A model generated the notes under the pieces. It did no database searches and had not been told where the DNA came from. It was given only the letters and a program-made list of their open reading frames with translations. Shown in pieces: positions 41,068-50,158 of a DNA stretch of 64,000 bases. The position numbers were made by a program, and so were the translations under genes. The DNA is from Variovorax paradoxus NBRC 15149. GTDB taxonomy: Bacteria > Pseudomonadota > Gammaproteobacteria > Burkholderiales > Burkholderiaceae_C. The stretch spans positions 1 through 64,000 of the forward strand of contig NZ_BCUT01000002.1 of the NCBI RefSeq assembly GCF_001591365.1. Reading direction: 5' to 3'. How positions within the stretch are numbered: position 1 is the stretch's first letter; the number at the start of each line of letters is the position of its first letter.

Positions 41068-41753
41068 GCGGCGATCTCCATCGGCTCCGTGTGGCCACAC
41101 CATGCGGCATCGCGATGCAGGTGCACGCCGTCGAGCCGCTTGACCATCACGGCCCGCGCACGCCCGCCGCGCCATTCGGCCCATTCACGCCAGGCCACCG
41201 CTGCGCCGTCGCCGAACATGAGCTCGCCGTCCAGCCGGAGCTGCGGTGCCTCGAACAAGCCGAGCGCGCGCGCCACGGCATCCGCATGGACCGCTCCTTC
41301 GACCGCGATCGACAGGTCGAGATCGGAGCCCGCGCGCACGTGGTCGAGACCGCTGATCGCCTGCCAGCCGTAGCTGCCGAACACGCGTGCCGCCGCGTGG
41401 CATTGGCTGAGCCTGCCGAGCAGTTCGCGCACGGCATCCCGCGCCGATGGCGGCAAGTGCTGCACGTCGGCGAGCCGCGGAAACTCGCCGAGGCCATCCA
41501 CCGCGGCGTGCGGCACCTGCAGCGAAAGCCGGCGCCGGCCCCAGCACGCAGGCGCCGGCAAACCCAGCGCGATCCATCCATCGGCGCCGGCATGGGCCGG
41601 CTGGCGCGTCACGACCAGCGGCAATCGATGCAAGGCCCAATGCGCGAGGCAGTCGCGCGCCTGCGCATCCCATGGCCGGCCCAGCACGGCGGCCCACCCG
41701 CTCCGGGTGAGCCAGGCGAGTTGGTGGCGATGCAGCGAAACCATGGCGGGCAT
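41064..41753 (-). CDS. mdcG: Malonate decarboxylase holo-carrier synthase
   Basis: The 229-residue protein is the phosphoribosyl-dephospho-CoA transferase. FGSYGWQAISGLDHVRAGSDLDLSI carries the GS...DLDL nucleotidyltransferase motif typical of MdcG. It attaches the prosthetic group to MdcC. The start at ATG 41753 is preceded by a weak ribosome-binding site; ATG 41744 is possible. Confidence 0.92.
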   Translation of the reverse strand: MPAMVSLHRHQLAWLTRSGWAAVLGRPWDAQARDCLAHWALHRLPLVVTRQPAHAGADGWIALGLPAPACWGRRRLSLQVPHAAVDGLGEFPRLADVQHLPPSARDAVRELLGRLSQCHAAARVFGSYGWQAISGLDHVRAGSDLDLSIAVEGAVHADAVARALGLFEAPQLRLDGELMFGDGAAVAWREWAEWRGGRARAVMVKRLDGVHLHRDAAWCGHTEPMEIAA

Positions 41754-41770
41754 CCGAACTCAGCCCGCGT

Positions 41771-42472
41771 TCACGCGGCGTCCAGCACGCGCTGCACCAC
41801 CGCGGCGGCGAGCCGGCGTCCACCGCGTTCGGCGCCGTCGCGGGCGCGCCTGTCTTCGGTCGGCGTGTGGGCCAGCGCATCGCGCAGGCGGGTTTGCAGG
41901 TCGCCGGTCCACAGCGCACGCACGCCGCCCATCGCCACGTAGTTCTGCACGCCGGGCGCGAACACCGGGTTGGATTTCGACAGCTCGGTGAGCCGGTCCT
42001 CCGGCAGCTTGGTCACGCGCGCCATCGCGGGAATGCGCATCACACGGATCTCGGCCTCCGGCAGCGCGTAGCAGGCGTCGGCGATCAGCCCCGAGGTGAT
42101 GAAGCCGCCCGACAGCGCCTGGTCGTACACCAGGCCGATCACGCGGTGGCCGCGGCGCCGCGCCAGGTCGATGCTCGCGCCCAGGTGCGCCATCGCGCGA
42201 TTGATGCCGAGCAGTTCGTCGCGCCGGCGCAGCTGCTGGCCCTGCGTGTCGATCAACAGCAGGATCGGACGGCCCGGATGCTGCCTGACGGTGTCGAGCA
42301 CCGCGCGCGCCTGCGCCAGCGCGAGCCGCACCCCGATCGGCGCGTGGTTCGTGGTGCCGATCACCGTGAGCGGCTCGCGTTCGAAGATCACTTCGCCCTG
42401 CAGAAAATCGCCATCCGCACGCAGGCCGTGGAAGGAGCCGAAGAGCTGGGTGACCAGGGAATTCCATTGCAT
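41771..42472 (-). CDS. mdcE: Malonate decarboxylase gamma subunit
   Basis: The 233-residue protein has the carboxyltransferase/crotonase-like fold of MdcE. Landmarks are LLIDTQGQQLRRRDELLGINRAMAHL (given as landmark), VIGLVYDQALSGGFITSGLIAD and PVFAPGVQNYVAMGGV. With MdcD it forms the decarboxylase that converts malonyl-carrier to acetyl-carrier. AAGGAG lies upstream of ATG 42472. Confidence 0.93.
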   Translation of the reverse strand: MQWNSLVTQLFGSFHGLRADGDFLQGEVIFEREPLTVIGTTNHAPIGVRLALAQARAVLDTVRQHPGRPILLLIDTQGQQLRRRDELLGINRAMAHLGASIDLARRRGHRVIGLVYDQALSGGFITSGLIADACYALPEAEIRVMRIPAMARVTKLPEDRLTELSKSNPVFAPGVQNYVAMGGVRALWTGDLQTRLRDALAHTPTEDRRARDGAERGGRRLAAAVVQRVLDAA

Positions 42473-42486
42473 CTGATGCTCCTTGC

Positions 42487-43365
42487 TCACAGGGTGCGCA
42501 GCGCGCGCACGGCTTCCACCGGAAGGTCCGGGACGTTTTCCGCGCCGGCGATGCCGAGCGCGCGCCAGAGCAGCGTCGCTTCGTCGCCGCCGGCGTCGCC
42601 GTCCGGCAGCGCATGCAGGCGCTGCGTGAGCAGGCTGTGCTCCTGCTCCAGCGCCGCCTGGGTCAGCGGCTGCTGCCGGTCGAGCGCGGCGATGGCGGCT
42701 GCGCGGAATTCCGCGACGTCGTCCTCGACCAGCGCATCGCAATCGCCGGTCAGCCAGCGGTGCTTGCCGCCGGTCGTGCGCCAGACCAGCGCCCGGTCGC
42801 GCGAGTCGAATTCATCCACGCCGTGGGAGGCTTCGATCACTTCCGGGCCCGACATCGCGAGCCGCCCGACATCGCTCATCACGATGTGGTCGGCGCAGCG
42901 CGCCACGATGCCCATGCCGCCGAAGCAGCCGTTGGCGCCGCCGATCAGCACGATGACCGGTATGCCCGCGGCGCGCACGTCGAGCACGGCGCGCATCACT
43001 TCCGACACCGCGATGAGGCCGGCGTTGGCCTCGTGCAACCGCACGCCGCCCGATTCGGCCAGCAGCAGCACCGCGGCCGGCCGGTCGCGCAGCGCGCGCT
43101 GCAGCAGGCCGACCAGCTTGGCGCCGTGCACCTCGCCCACGCCGCCGCCCATGAACGCGCCTTCCTGCGCAGCCGCGAAGACCTCGCGGCCACCCAGCAT
43201 CGCGCGGCCGATCGCCACGCCGTCATCGAAGGCCGAGGGCACGCCAAGCTGCGCGAGGTGCGGGCTCATGACCCGCTCGCTCGGCGGCAGCCATTCGTGA
43301 AAACTGCCGGCGTCGAGCAGCAGCGCCAGCCGCTCGCGCGCCGAGCATTCGGCATAGCTGATCAT
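42487..43365 (-). CDS. mdcD: Malonate decarboxylase beta subunit
   Basis: The 292-residue protein is the partner decarboxylase subunit. VGEVHGAKLVGLLQRAL, ESGGVRLHEANAGLIAVSE and GANGCFGGMGIVARCADHIVMSDVGRLAMSGPEVIE (core GGANGCFGGMG) are oxyanion-hole regions of the carboxyltransferase fold. Its ATG overlaps the mdcC stop by four bases and mdcE follows after 14 bases. Confidence 0.94.
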   Translation of the reverse strand: MISYAECSARERLALLLDAGSFHEWLPPSERVMSPHLAQLGVPSAFDDGVAIGRAMLGGREVFAAAQEGAFMGGGVGEVHGAKLVGLLQRALRDRPAAVLLLAESGGVRLHEANAGLIAVSEVMRAVLDVRAAGIPVIVLIGGANGCFGGMGIVARCADHIVMSDVGRLAMSGPEVIEASHGVDEFDSRDRALVWRTTGGKHRWLTGDCDALVEDDVAEFRAAAIAALDRQQPLTQAALEQEHSLLTQRLHALPDGDAGGDEATLLWRALGIAGAENVPDLPVEAVRALRTL

Positions 43366-43694
43366 GGCCGGCCTCCGTCGATCTCGGCCACCGCCTGATC
43401 CAGGCGCAGGCTCACCACGGCGGGCGTGGCACCCATGTCGTTGATCGAGATGCGCACGCCGGCCAGCGGATGGCGCGCGTGGAAGTCGTTCATCACGGCC
43501 TGCCAGATCGGCCCGAAGCCGCGCGCCGAGGTTTCGACGCGCACCGCGCAGCCATCGCCGCCGGCGGGCTCGAGCATGACCTCGAGGTTGCCCGAGCCGA
43601 CCACGCCGACCAGCACCGGCGCAAAGGCACCGGCCGGCCGGCCGCCGGAAAAGGAAAAGTCCAGGGTTTCGAGCCCTGCGGGAACGTCGCTCAT
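43362..43694 (-). CDS. mdcC: Malonate decarboxylase acyl-carrier (delta) subunit
   Basis: The 110-residue carrier has VGVVGSGNLEVML, where Ser34 is the expected attachment site of the phosphoribosyl-dephospho-CoA group. Its length and position after mdcA are canonical. It shuttles malonyl and acetyl thioesters among MdcA, MdcDE and MdcH. ATG 43694 follows the mdcA stop by 14 bases. Confidence 0.93.
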   Translation of the reverse strand: MSDVPAGLETLDFSFSGGRPAGAFAPVLVGVVGSGNLEVMLEPAGGDGCAVRVETSARGFGPIWQAVMNDFHARHPLAGVRISINDMGATPAVVSLRLDQAVAEIDGGRP

Positions 43695-43708
43695 CGTCGG
43701 ATCTCCTG

Positions 43709-45391
43709 CTACCAGTTTCTGAAGCGCCTGGGCGGTTGGTACAAGCCGCCGGAGGCGCGCACCAGGTCGCGCATGCTGCGTGCGGCCAGCAGGTTGCGCG
43801 TGGCCTGGCGGGGGTCGATGCCCAGGTCCTGCGGCCGGCGGATCACGCCGCGGTCGCGCAGGTTCTCGACCGCGCGCTGGTCGCGCGCCAGGCCCACTGC
43901 CGTGTAGCCCGCAACGCCGCGGATGGCCTGCTCGCGCTCCGCGTCGCTGCGGCACATCAGCAGGTTGGCAATGCCCTCTTCGGTGAGGATGTGCGAGACG
44001 TCGTCGCCGTAGATCATGATCGGCGGCAGCGCCATGCCGGCCTGCTCCTGCAGCGTCCAGGCGTCGAGCCGGTCGACGAAGGCCGGCTGCATGTGTTCGC
44101 GGAAGGTCTCGACCATCTGCACCACCAGCTTCTGGCCGCGCGGCGTGCCGGCCGCGCCGCTGCGGCCGTCGCGCGCTTCGCGCCCGGCCTTGAGCCAGGC
44201 CGGGCTCGCATGGCGGCGGCCGCGCGCATCGGCGCCCATGTTGGGGGCGCCGCCGAAGCCGGCGATGCGGCCCAGCGTCGCGGTGGAGCTGTTGCCGTCC
44301 AGGTCGATCTGCAGGGTCGAGCCGATGAACATGTCGCAGGCGTAGTGGCCGGCCGCCTGGCACAGCGCGCGGTTGCTGCGCAGGCTGCCGTCGGGGCCGG
44401 TGAAGAAGACGTCGGAGCGCGCGCGGATGTAGTCCTCCATGCCCAGCTCGGAGCCGAAGGAATGCACCGACTCCACCCAGCCCGCCTCGATGGCCGGTAT
44501 CAATGCCGGGTGCGGGTTCAGCGCCCAGTGCTTGCCGATCTTGCCCTTGAGGCCGAGCGACTCGGCATAGGTCGGCAGCAGCAGCTCGATGGCCGCGGTG
44601 TCGAAGCCGATGCCGTGGTTCAGCCGCTGCACGCCGTACTCGGCATAGATGCCCTTGATGGCCATCATCGCCATCAGCACCTGCACCTCGCTGATCTGCG
44701 CCGGGTCGCGCGTGAACAGCGGCTCGATGAAATTGGGGCGCGGCGCCTTCACGACGAAGTTCACCCAGTCGGCCGGTATGTCGATGCGCGGCAGCGTCGT
44801 CGTGTGGCCGTCGACCAGCTCGTTGACCTGGGCGATCACGACGCCGCCCGAGAAGGCGGTGGCCTCCACGATGACGGGCGTGTCCTCGGTGTTGGGGCCG
44901 GTGTAGAGGTTGCCCTGGGCATCGGCCGCGTGCGCCGTCACCAGCGCCACCTGCGGCGTGAGATCGACGAAGTAGCGCGCGAACAGCTCCAGGTAGGTGT
45001 GGATGGCGCCGATCTCGATGCGTCCGGCCGACACCAGCTTGGCCAGCCGCGCGCCTTGCGGACCCGAGAAGCTGAAGTCCAGCCGGGCGGCCACGCCGTT
45101 CTCGAAGAGGTCCAGGTGCTCGGGCAGCGCCAGCACCGACTGCACCATGTGCAGGCCGTGCACCTTTGCCGGATCGACCCCGACCAGTGCGCGCGCGAGG
45201 AAGTCGGCCTGCTTCTGGTTGTTGCCTTCGAGGCAGACCCGGTCGCCCGGCTCCAGCACGGCCTCCAGCAGCTGGCCGATGGCCTCGGTGGCGACGCGCT
45301 TGCCCGCCAGTTCGGCGCCGAGCGCGTTGGCCGCCCGCGCAAGGCGTGCCGCGCGATTCTCGGCCTTGGTGTTCCAGTTCATGCGGTCCAT
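43709..45391 (-). CDS. mdcA: Malonate decarboxylase alpha subunit (acetyl-carrier:malonate transferase)
   Basis: The 560-residue protein is MdcA. It exchanges acetyl for malonyl on the carrier, releasing acetate. VCLEGNNQKQADFLARAL, EIGAIHTYLELFARYFVDLTP, IGFDTAAIELLLPTYAESLG and MIYGDDVSHILTEEGIANLLMC are family landmarks. It is the first mdc gene and follows madM by nine bases, which suggests one transcript from the transporter through mdcH. Confidence 0.95.
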   Translation of the reverse strand: MDRMNWNTKAENRAARLARAANALGAELAGKRVATEAIGQLLEAVLEPGDRVCLEGNNQKQADFLARALVGVDPAKVHGLHMVQSVLALPEHLDLFENGVAARLDFSFSGPQGARLAKLVSAGRIEIGAIHTYLELFARYFVDLTPQVALVTAHAADAQGNLYTGPNTEDTPVIVEATAFSGGVVIAQVNELVDGHTTTLPRIDIPADWVNFVVKAPRPNFIEPLFTRDPAQISEVQVLMAMMAIKGIYAEYGVQRLNHGIGFDTAAIELLLPTYAESLGLKGKIGKHWALNPHPALIPAIEAGWVESVHSFGSELGMEDYIRARSDVFFTGPDGSLRSNRALCQAAGHYACDMFIGSTLQIDLDGNSSTATLGRIAGFGGAPNMGADARGRRHASPAWLKAGREARDGRSGAAGTPRGQKLVVQMVETFREHMQPAFVDRLDAWTLQEQAGMALPPIMIYGDDVSHILTEEGIANLLMCRSDAEREQAIRGVAGYTAVGLARDQRAVENLRDRGVIRRPQDLGIDPRQATRNLLAARSMRDLVRASGGLYQPPRRFRNW

Positions 45392-45400
45392 GGAGATCCC

Positions 45401-46165
45401 TCAACCCACCAATGCCTTGGTGGCAAAAAACAGCACCGACGGCCCCATCAGGCAGCCCAGGCCGGTGTGAAAGGTCGCGACGAGCGCGCCGTAGGGCACC
45501 AGCTTGCGGTCGGTCGCGGCAAGGCCGGCGGAGACGCCGCTCACGGTGCCTGCGAGCCCGCCGAACACCATTGCCGAGCGCGGCGTCTTCAGTGCGAGAA
45601 AGCGCGCGGCGATGGGCGTGCCCACCATCACGATGATGGCCTTGACCAGCCCCGTCGCAATGCTCAGCGCCATCACGTCCGGGCTCGCGCCGATGGCCGC
45701 GCCCGTCACCGGGCCGACGATGTAGGTGACCGCGCCGGCGCCGATGGTGGTCATGCTCACTGCGTCGGAGTAGCCGAAGGCGCGTGCAATGCATGCGCCC
45801 ACGATGAAGGGCAGCACCGTGCCCAGCAGCAGCGACACCACGCCGATCAGCCCGGCCTTGCGCGCCTCGGTGGCCTGCACTTCGAAGGCGGTGGCCACGA
45901 TCGCGAAGTCGCGCAGCATCGCGCCGCCCATCAGCCCGATGCCGCCGAACAGCGACATGTCGGCCAGGCCCTTGTGGCCGCCGGTCTGTGTGCCGCCCCA
46001 GTAGGCGAGCGCCAGGCCGATCACGATCGCGATGGCCGAGCCGTGCACGCGGCCGAAGGTCAGCCGGCGCGAGATCTGGCCCGACAGCAGGATCACCAGG
46101 CCGACCACCGCGAAGGCGGTCACGAGGCCGTTCTGGAGCGCGGCTTTTTCGAGGATTTCGATCAT
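45401..46165 (-). CDS. madM: Malonate transporter subunit MadM
   Basis: The 254-residue protein has about eight membrane segments and the MadM landmarks FGRVHGSAIAIVIGLALAYWGG, LFGGIGLMGGAMLRDFAIVAT and GAGAVTYIVGPVTGAAIGAS. MadM and MadL together import malonate, by proton or sodium symport in characterised relatives. It starts five bases after the madL stop. Confidence 0.93.
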   Translation of the reverse strand: MIEILEKAALQNGLVTAFAVVGLVILLSGQISRRLTFGRVHGSAIAIVIGLALAYWGGTQTGGHKGLADMSLFGGIGLMGGAMLRDFAIVATAFEVQATEARKAGLIGVVSLLLGTVLPFIVGACIARAFGYSDAVSMTTIGAGAVTYIVGPVTGAAIGASPDVMALSIATGLVKAIIVMVGTPIAARFLALKTPRSAMVFGGLAGTVSGVSAGLAATDRKLVPYGALVATFHTGLGCLMGPSVLFFATKALVG

Positions 46166-46170
46166 GTCGC

Positions 46171-46587
46171 TCACTCCGCTTCGGCCAGCAGGGGGTTGTC
46201 GTGCAGCTGGGGCGCGCCCTGCGCTTCCACCTGCGGCCGCTCCGCGCGATTGATCACCGCGATCACGCAGGCGCAGACCGCCACGGCGGCAATGGCCGAG
46301 AGCAGCGCCACCGGTCCGCCGCGCAGCGCCGCGACCATGTCCTGCTGCGCCGCCATGGCCACGACCACGGGGATGTACATCGCGCCCCAGTACTCGACGC
46401 CGAGCTCCGTGAGCTTGGGCAGGAAGTCGCGCTTCTGCATGTAGAGCCGCGCGAAGATCAGCAGCAGCATCGCGATGCCGACGCCCCCGACGTTGGTCTT
46501 CACGCCCAGCGCCTGCCCGAGCAGGTCGCCCAGGAAGATGCCCAGCAGATGGCATACGGCCAGCAGGGCGGTTCCGAAAATGATCAT
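46171..46587 (-). CDS. madL: Malonate transporter subunit MadL
   Basis: The 138-residue hydrophobic protein has four or so membrane segments: MIIFGTALLAVCHLLGIFLGDLLG, IAMLLLIFARLYM, YWGAMYIPVVVAMAAQQD and ALLSAIAAVAVCACVIAVIN. ATG 46587 is preceded by CGGAGA. It is the small partner of MadM and the first gene of the operon. Confidence 0.92.
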   Translation of the reverse strand: MIIFGTALLAVCHLLGIFLGDLLGQALGVKTNVGGVGIAMLLLIFARLYMQKRDFLPKLTELGVEYWGAMYIPVVVAMAAQQDMVAALRGGPVALLSAIAAVAVCACVIAVINRAERPQVEAQGAPQLHDNPLLAEAE

Positions 46588-46716
46588 GGGCGTCTCCGTT
46601 GTGTGCCGCGCGAGATGCGCGGTGTTCTGGAGACGTACGGTATCGGCGCCCCTGCGCGCGATCAATTAACGGGGGACGGCGACGCTTACGGCGCGTGAAA
46701 CGATCGCGGGTAAACC
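46588..46716 (-). promoter_or_regulatory. Probable mad/mdc promoter region
   Basis: These 129 bases between the LysR gene and madL are the only sizeable gap before the nine-gene transporter/decarboxylase run, so the promoter is expected here. They contain GC-rich short repeats and one AT-rich stretch (GATCAATTAACGG at 46661-46673). I could not identify a convincing LysR box. Confidence 0.4.
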
Positions 46717-47631
46717 CTAGGCCAGTTCGGCCTTGGAGGTGCGGCACAGCGCCAGCAGCGCGAGCAGGTTGGGATCGCGCTCGCGCGTGCGCAGGAAGTT
46801 GAGCGCGATGGTCTGGCGCATCAGGTAGCGGGGCTGCAGCGGGATCAGCTGCACGTTCTGCGGCATCACGCCCCACACGCGGCCCGGCAGCAGCGTGTAG
46901 CCGACGCCGCCGCTCACCAGGTTCATGAGCGAAAAGATGTCGCCCGTCTCCATCACCACGTTGGGCGTGAAGCCGGCCACGCGAAACGACTCCACGAAGC
47001 CGCTGTAGGTGACGAAGCCTTCGCTCAGGCTCACGAAGCGCTCGCCGGCGCAGGCGGCCAGGTCGATCTCCTTCTGCCCCGAATAGGGGGAGCCCACCGG
47101 GGCGGCGAACCGGATGTCGTCCTCGAACAGCGGCTCCGACTCGACGTCCGCAGTTCCCTCGGGCACCGCCATGAGGGCAGCATCGATGGCGCCGTCGCGC
47201 AGCTTCTGCAGGAGGTCGGCGTTGGAGCCGAGCACGAGCTCGGTGTGCAGCTCGGGCTTGCGCAGCTTCAGCCCCATGATCAGCCGCGGCACCGTGCGGC
47301 TCGTCAGCGAATAGAGCGAGCCGATGCGGATCCGGTCGGACGAGTAGCCGGCCACTTCCCGTGTCGCGCGGATGCCCTCGGACATGGTGCGCAGCACATC
47401 GCGCGCCACGTCTGCCAGCGCCTGTGCCGCATCGGTCGGATGCAGGTTGCGGCCCTCGTGCCGGAACAGCGCGCAGCGCAGGCCGGTTTCCAGCGAATGC
47501 AGCGCACGGTGCACGCTCACGGTGCTGATCTCGAGCTTTTCGGCCGCGCGCGCAAGATTGCCGGTCTCCATGAAGGCCAGCAGGATCTCGAGCTTGCGGA
47601 AGGTGATCTCTTCGTCGACGTGGAGGAGCAT
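46717..47631 (-). CDS. LysR-family regulator of malonate utilisation
   Basis: The 304-residue protein begins MLLHVDEEITFRKLEILLAFMETGNLARAAEKLEISTVSVHRALHSLE, a LysR helix-turn-helix. This N-terminus resembles the malonate regulators encoded next to mdc genes. It lies directly upstream of madL on the same strand and is divergent from an AraC gene. The start is at ATG 47631; upstream in-frame sequence overlaps the divergent gene. It is expected to activate mad/mdc in response to malonate. Confidence 0.85.
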   Translation of the reverse strand: MLLHVDEEITFRKLEILLAFMETGNLARAAEKLEISTVSVHRALHSLETGLRCALFRHEGRNLHPTDAAQALADVARDVLRTMSEGIRATREVAGYSSDRIRIGSLYSLTSRTVPRLIMGLKLRKPELHTELVLGSNADLLQKLRDGAIDAALMAVPEGTADVESEPLFEDDIRFAAPVGSPYSGQKEIDLAACAGERFVSLSEGFVTYSGFVESFRVAGFTPNVVMETGDIFSLMNLVSGGVGYTLLPGRVWGVMPQNVQLIPLQPRYLMRQTIALNFLRTRERDPNLLALLALCRTSKAELA

Positions 47632-47743
47632 GGAGGGCCTGCGGATGATGTCCGATCGTAATCCTGGAACGGGCCCACAAATTGCGGTACAACGCGGCGC
47701 AGAGCAAAACTGTCTCAACGTTGAACCTGAGTGAGGAATGCCT
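47632..47743. promoter_or_regulatory. Divergent promoter region between LysR and AraC genes
   Basis: This 112-base region includes a 10-bp palindrome TCAACGTTGA at 47715-47724 and a GAGGA at 47733-47737 that fixes the AraC start at 47744. Promoter elements could not be assigned with confidence. Confidence 0.4.
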
Positions 47744-48769
47744 ATGGACGCGTGGTCGAACGAGCAGCTTTCCCCCTTGTACGAGAGAGAACTCTTCCGT
47801 TCGCATGATGCAGAGGAGACGCATGCGCGTGTCTCCCGCGAGCTCAAGCCGCACCGCAGCGTGTGGGGCCGCGGCGACGTCGACGCCATCTTCTGCCGCG
47901 CGGAGCTGAGCGCACTGTCGTTGTGCATCCTGCGCTACGGCTGCGATGTCGACATCGAACCCGACGCGCTCGGCAACTTCGTGCTGGTGCAGATGCCGCT
48001 GCGCGGCCATGCCGACGTCCATACCGGCGGGCACACCCTGCAGATCCATCCCGGGCAGGGCGCGGTCATTTCCGCCCACAAGCCGGTGCGGCTGCACTGG
48101 CATGCCGACTGCGAACAGCTGATATTGAAAATCGAGCTCAGCCGGCTGCAGGAGGTGGCACGCCATGCCTTCGCCTTGCGCGGCACCGACGACGTGGGCG
48201 AGATCGATTTCGCAATGCCCTTTTGCCTGGACGACGCCGCCGGCACGCAGTGGTGCCGCATGGTGGCCGGCCTGGCCTCGCTGCTGCCCTCGGGCGACCT
48301 GGGAACCTACGACCCGCGGTGGATGGCGCACTGCGAAGACAACCTGATGCTCTACCTGCTGTGCCACCGGCCGAATTCAGCCCTGCAACGGCATGCCGCC
48401 GTGCGGCGCGGCTGCGAGGAAGCCGGCCTGCGGCAGCTGCGGCGGGCCGAGGAGTTCATGCGCGAGCGGCTCGACACGCTGCTGTCGCTCGAAGACGTGG
48501 CACAGGCCGCGGGCGTCACGCGCCGCAGCCTCGCCTTGCTCTTCAAGCGCTATCGCGACCTCTCGCCCGGCGAGGTGCTGCGCAACATGCGGCTGGACGC
48601 CGCGCACGCGCAGCTGGCGCGGCACGACGGTGCCAGCGTCACCGAGGTGGCGCTGAGCTGCGGCTTCTCGCACCTGAGCCGCTTTGCCGCCTGCTACCGC
48701 GAGCGCTTCGGCCAGCTGCCGCGCGACACCTCCCGCGATCCCGCACCGCTGCCCGCCGCGCGGCACTGA
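47744..48769 (+). CDS. AraC-family regulator
   Basis: The 341-residue protein has an N-terminal AraC-binding-like domain (about 30-190: GNFVLVQMPLRGHADVHTGG, IHPGQGAVISAHKPVRLHW) and a C-terminal AraC DNA-binding domain (about 235-335: LLSLEDVAQAAGVTRRSLALLFKRYRDLSP and VTEVALSCGFSHLSRFAACYRERFGQLP). This architecture is common in regulators of aromatic oxygenase operons. It is followed by a convergent receptor gene and lies 2.4 kb upstream of the dioxygenase operon, its probable target. ATG 47744 has GAGGA six bases upstream; the earlier ATG 47738 overlaps that site. Confidence 0.9.
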   Translation: MDAWSNEQLSPLYERELFRSHDAEETHARVSRELKPHRSVWGRGDVDAIFCRAELSALSLCILRYGCDVDIEPDALGNFVLVQMPLRGHADVHTGGHTLQIHPGQGAVISAHKPVRLHWHADCEQLILKIELSRLQEVARHAFALRGTDDVGEIDFAMPFCLDDAAGTQWCRMVAGLASLLPSGDLGTYDPRWMAHCEDNLMLYLLCHRPNSALQRHAAVRRGCEEAGLRQLRRAEEFMRERLDTLLSLEDVAQAAGVTRRSLALLFKRYRDLSPGEVLRNMRLDAAHAQLARHDGASVTEVALSCGFSHLSRFAACYRERFGQLPRDTSRDPAPLPAARH

Positions 48770-48782
48770 AGCGCGCGCATCC

Positions 48783-49970
48783 TCAGGACTTCATCGCGCA
48801 CTGCGCGGCGGTCCGGTCCTGGTAGCGCTCCAGCACGGTGCCGATCACCTTGTTGGCGATGCGCCCGTTCGCATCCTTGGCGATCACGCGCAGGTAGTAG
48901 TTCTGGATCGGGAAGTTGTTCGGGCCGTAGCGGAAATCGCCGCGCACCGACTTGTAGTTGGCCGCCTTGATCGCCTTGAGCAGCGCGGGCTTGTCGGCCA
49001 CCTTGCCGCCGACGTCGCGCACGGCCGCATCCATCGCCATCAGCACGTCGTAGGCCTGGCCGGCATAGAAGGACGGATTGCGCCCGTTGTTCTGCTGGCG
49101 GAACGCCGCCACGAAGCGCTGGTTGGCCGCGTTGTCGAGGTCGAACGACCAGTGCGCGGTGTTGAACAGGCCGAGCATCGGCTCGCCGACGGCGGGGATC
49201 ATGTCCTCGTCGGCCGAGAACGCGGTGGAGATCAGCGCCACGTCCTTCGACAGCCCCGCGCCGACGAACTGCTTGATGAAGCTCACGCCCATGGCGCCGG
49301 GCAAAAAGAAGTACAGCGCATCGGGCTTCGACGCGCGGATCTGCGCCAGCTCCGCCGAGTAGTCGAGCTGCCCGAGCTTGGTGTACAGCTCGTCGCTCAC
49401 GCTGCCCTTGAAAGTGTGCTTGAAGCCGTTGATGGCGTCCTTGCCGCCGGGATAGCTGGGCGCGATCATCGCGACCTTCTTGAAGCCCTTGTCCGAGGCG
49501 AACTTGCCGGCCGATTCGTAGTACGCATCGTTCGGGTACGAGGCACCGAAGAAGTACGGGTTGCAGCGCGCGCCCGAATAGTCGCTCGGGCCGGTGTTGC
49601 TCGACAGGTAGGGCACCTTGGCCGCAAAGAGCGGCGGGCCGACGGCCAGCGCGACCGACGAGCCGACGGGCCCGGTGAACAGGTCGATCTTGTCGCGCAG
49701 CAGCATGCGCTCGACCACCTGGCGCGCCATCTCGGGGTTGCCTGCCGTGTCGGCCTCGACAAATTCCACCGGCACGCCGCCGAGCTTGCCGCCCAGCTGC
49801 TTCATCGCGACGGCGAAGCCGGCCTTCGCCTCGGCGCCGCCGACGGCGAACGGGCCGGACAGGTCCATCGCCAGGCCGACCTTCACGGTCTGCGCCTGTG
49901 ACGGCAGTGCCAGCGCGCCCACCAGGACGGTGAGCGCGCACAAGACGGATCGGGGCGTGGCCTGCGGCAT
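48783..49970 (-). CDS. Branched-chain-amino-acid-type ABC receptor
   Basis: The 395-residue protein has a signal peptide ending near PSQAQTVKVG. The mature part is a Peripla_BP_6 (LivJ/HmgL-like) receptor: VGLAMDLSGPFAVGGAEAKAGF, FTGPVGSSVALAVG, RCNPYFFGASYPNDAYYESAG and PSFYAGQAYDVLMAMDAA. Such receptors in oxygenase clusters often bind aromatic acids. No permease or ATPase genes are nearby. It is divergent from the dioxygenase operon. Confidence 0.9.
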   Translation of the reverse strand: MPQATPRSVLCALTVLVGALALPSQAQTVKVGLAMDLSGPFAVGGAEAKAGFAVAMKQLGGKLGGVPVEFVEADTAGNPEMARQVVERMLLRDKIDLFTGPVGSSVALAVGPPLFAAKVPYLSSNTGPSDYSGARCNPYFFGASYPNDAYYESAGKFASDKGFKKVAMIAPSYPGGKDAINGFKHTFKGSVSDELYTKLGQLDYSAELAQIRASKPDALYFFLPGAMGVSFIKQFVGAGLSKDVALISTAFSADEDMIPAVGEPMLGLFNTAHWSFDLDNAANQRFVAAFRQQNNGRNPSFYAGQAYDVLMAMDAAVRDVGGKVADKPALLKAIKAANYKSVRGDFRYGPNNFPIQNYYLRVIAKDANGRIANKVIGTVLERYQDRTAAQCAMKS

Positions 49971-50058
49971 GAAAGGTCTCCTCGGGGTGGATTCGTTGAA
50001 CGTGGGTGGGGCAGCAAATGCAGGCCGCAGTCTCTGTGCGGCGGCGCCGCCTCGCTAT

Positions 50059-50093
50059 CCGTTTCGTGCGGCGCAAACCGCTGCACGAAATGG
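50059..50093. promoter_or_regulatory. 35-bp inverted repeat before the dioxygenase operon
   Basis: TTTCGTGC (50062-50069) and GCACGAAA (50083-50090) are perfect inverted arms with a 13-base spacer. Three more bases on each side extend the match to 10 of 11 (CCGTTTCGTGC / GCACGAAATGG). It lies between the receptor gene and the dioxygenase operon, 66 bases before the first ATG. It is a good candidate operator. Confidence 0.6.
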
Positions 50094-50158
50094 ACAGACA
50101 ACGGCCCGGCACGCTCCACAGAATCGCCGCCGACCCCACCACTTCGAGAGACGAACCG

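Noticed and set aside
42487..43365. mdcD considered as a biotin-dependent carboxyltransferase
   Set aside because: No biotin carrier or membrane decarboxylase genes are present, while mdcB, mdcG and mdcH show the biotin-independent system.
43736..46444. 902-codon plus-strand frame across the mdcA/mad region
   Set aside because: It is antisense to mdcA, madM and madL and lacks recognisable domains.
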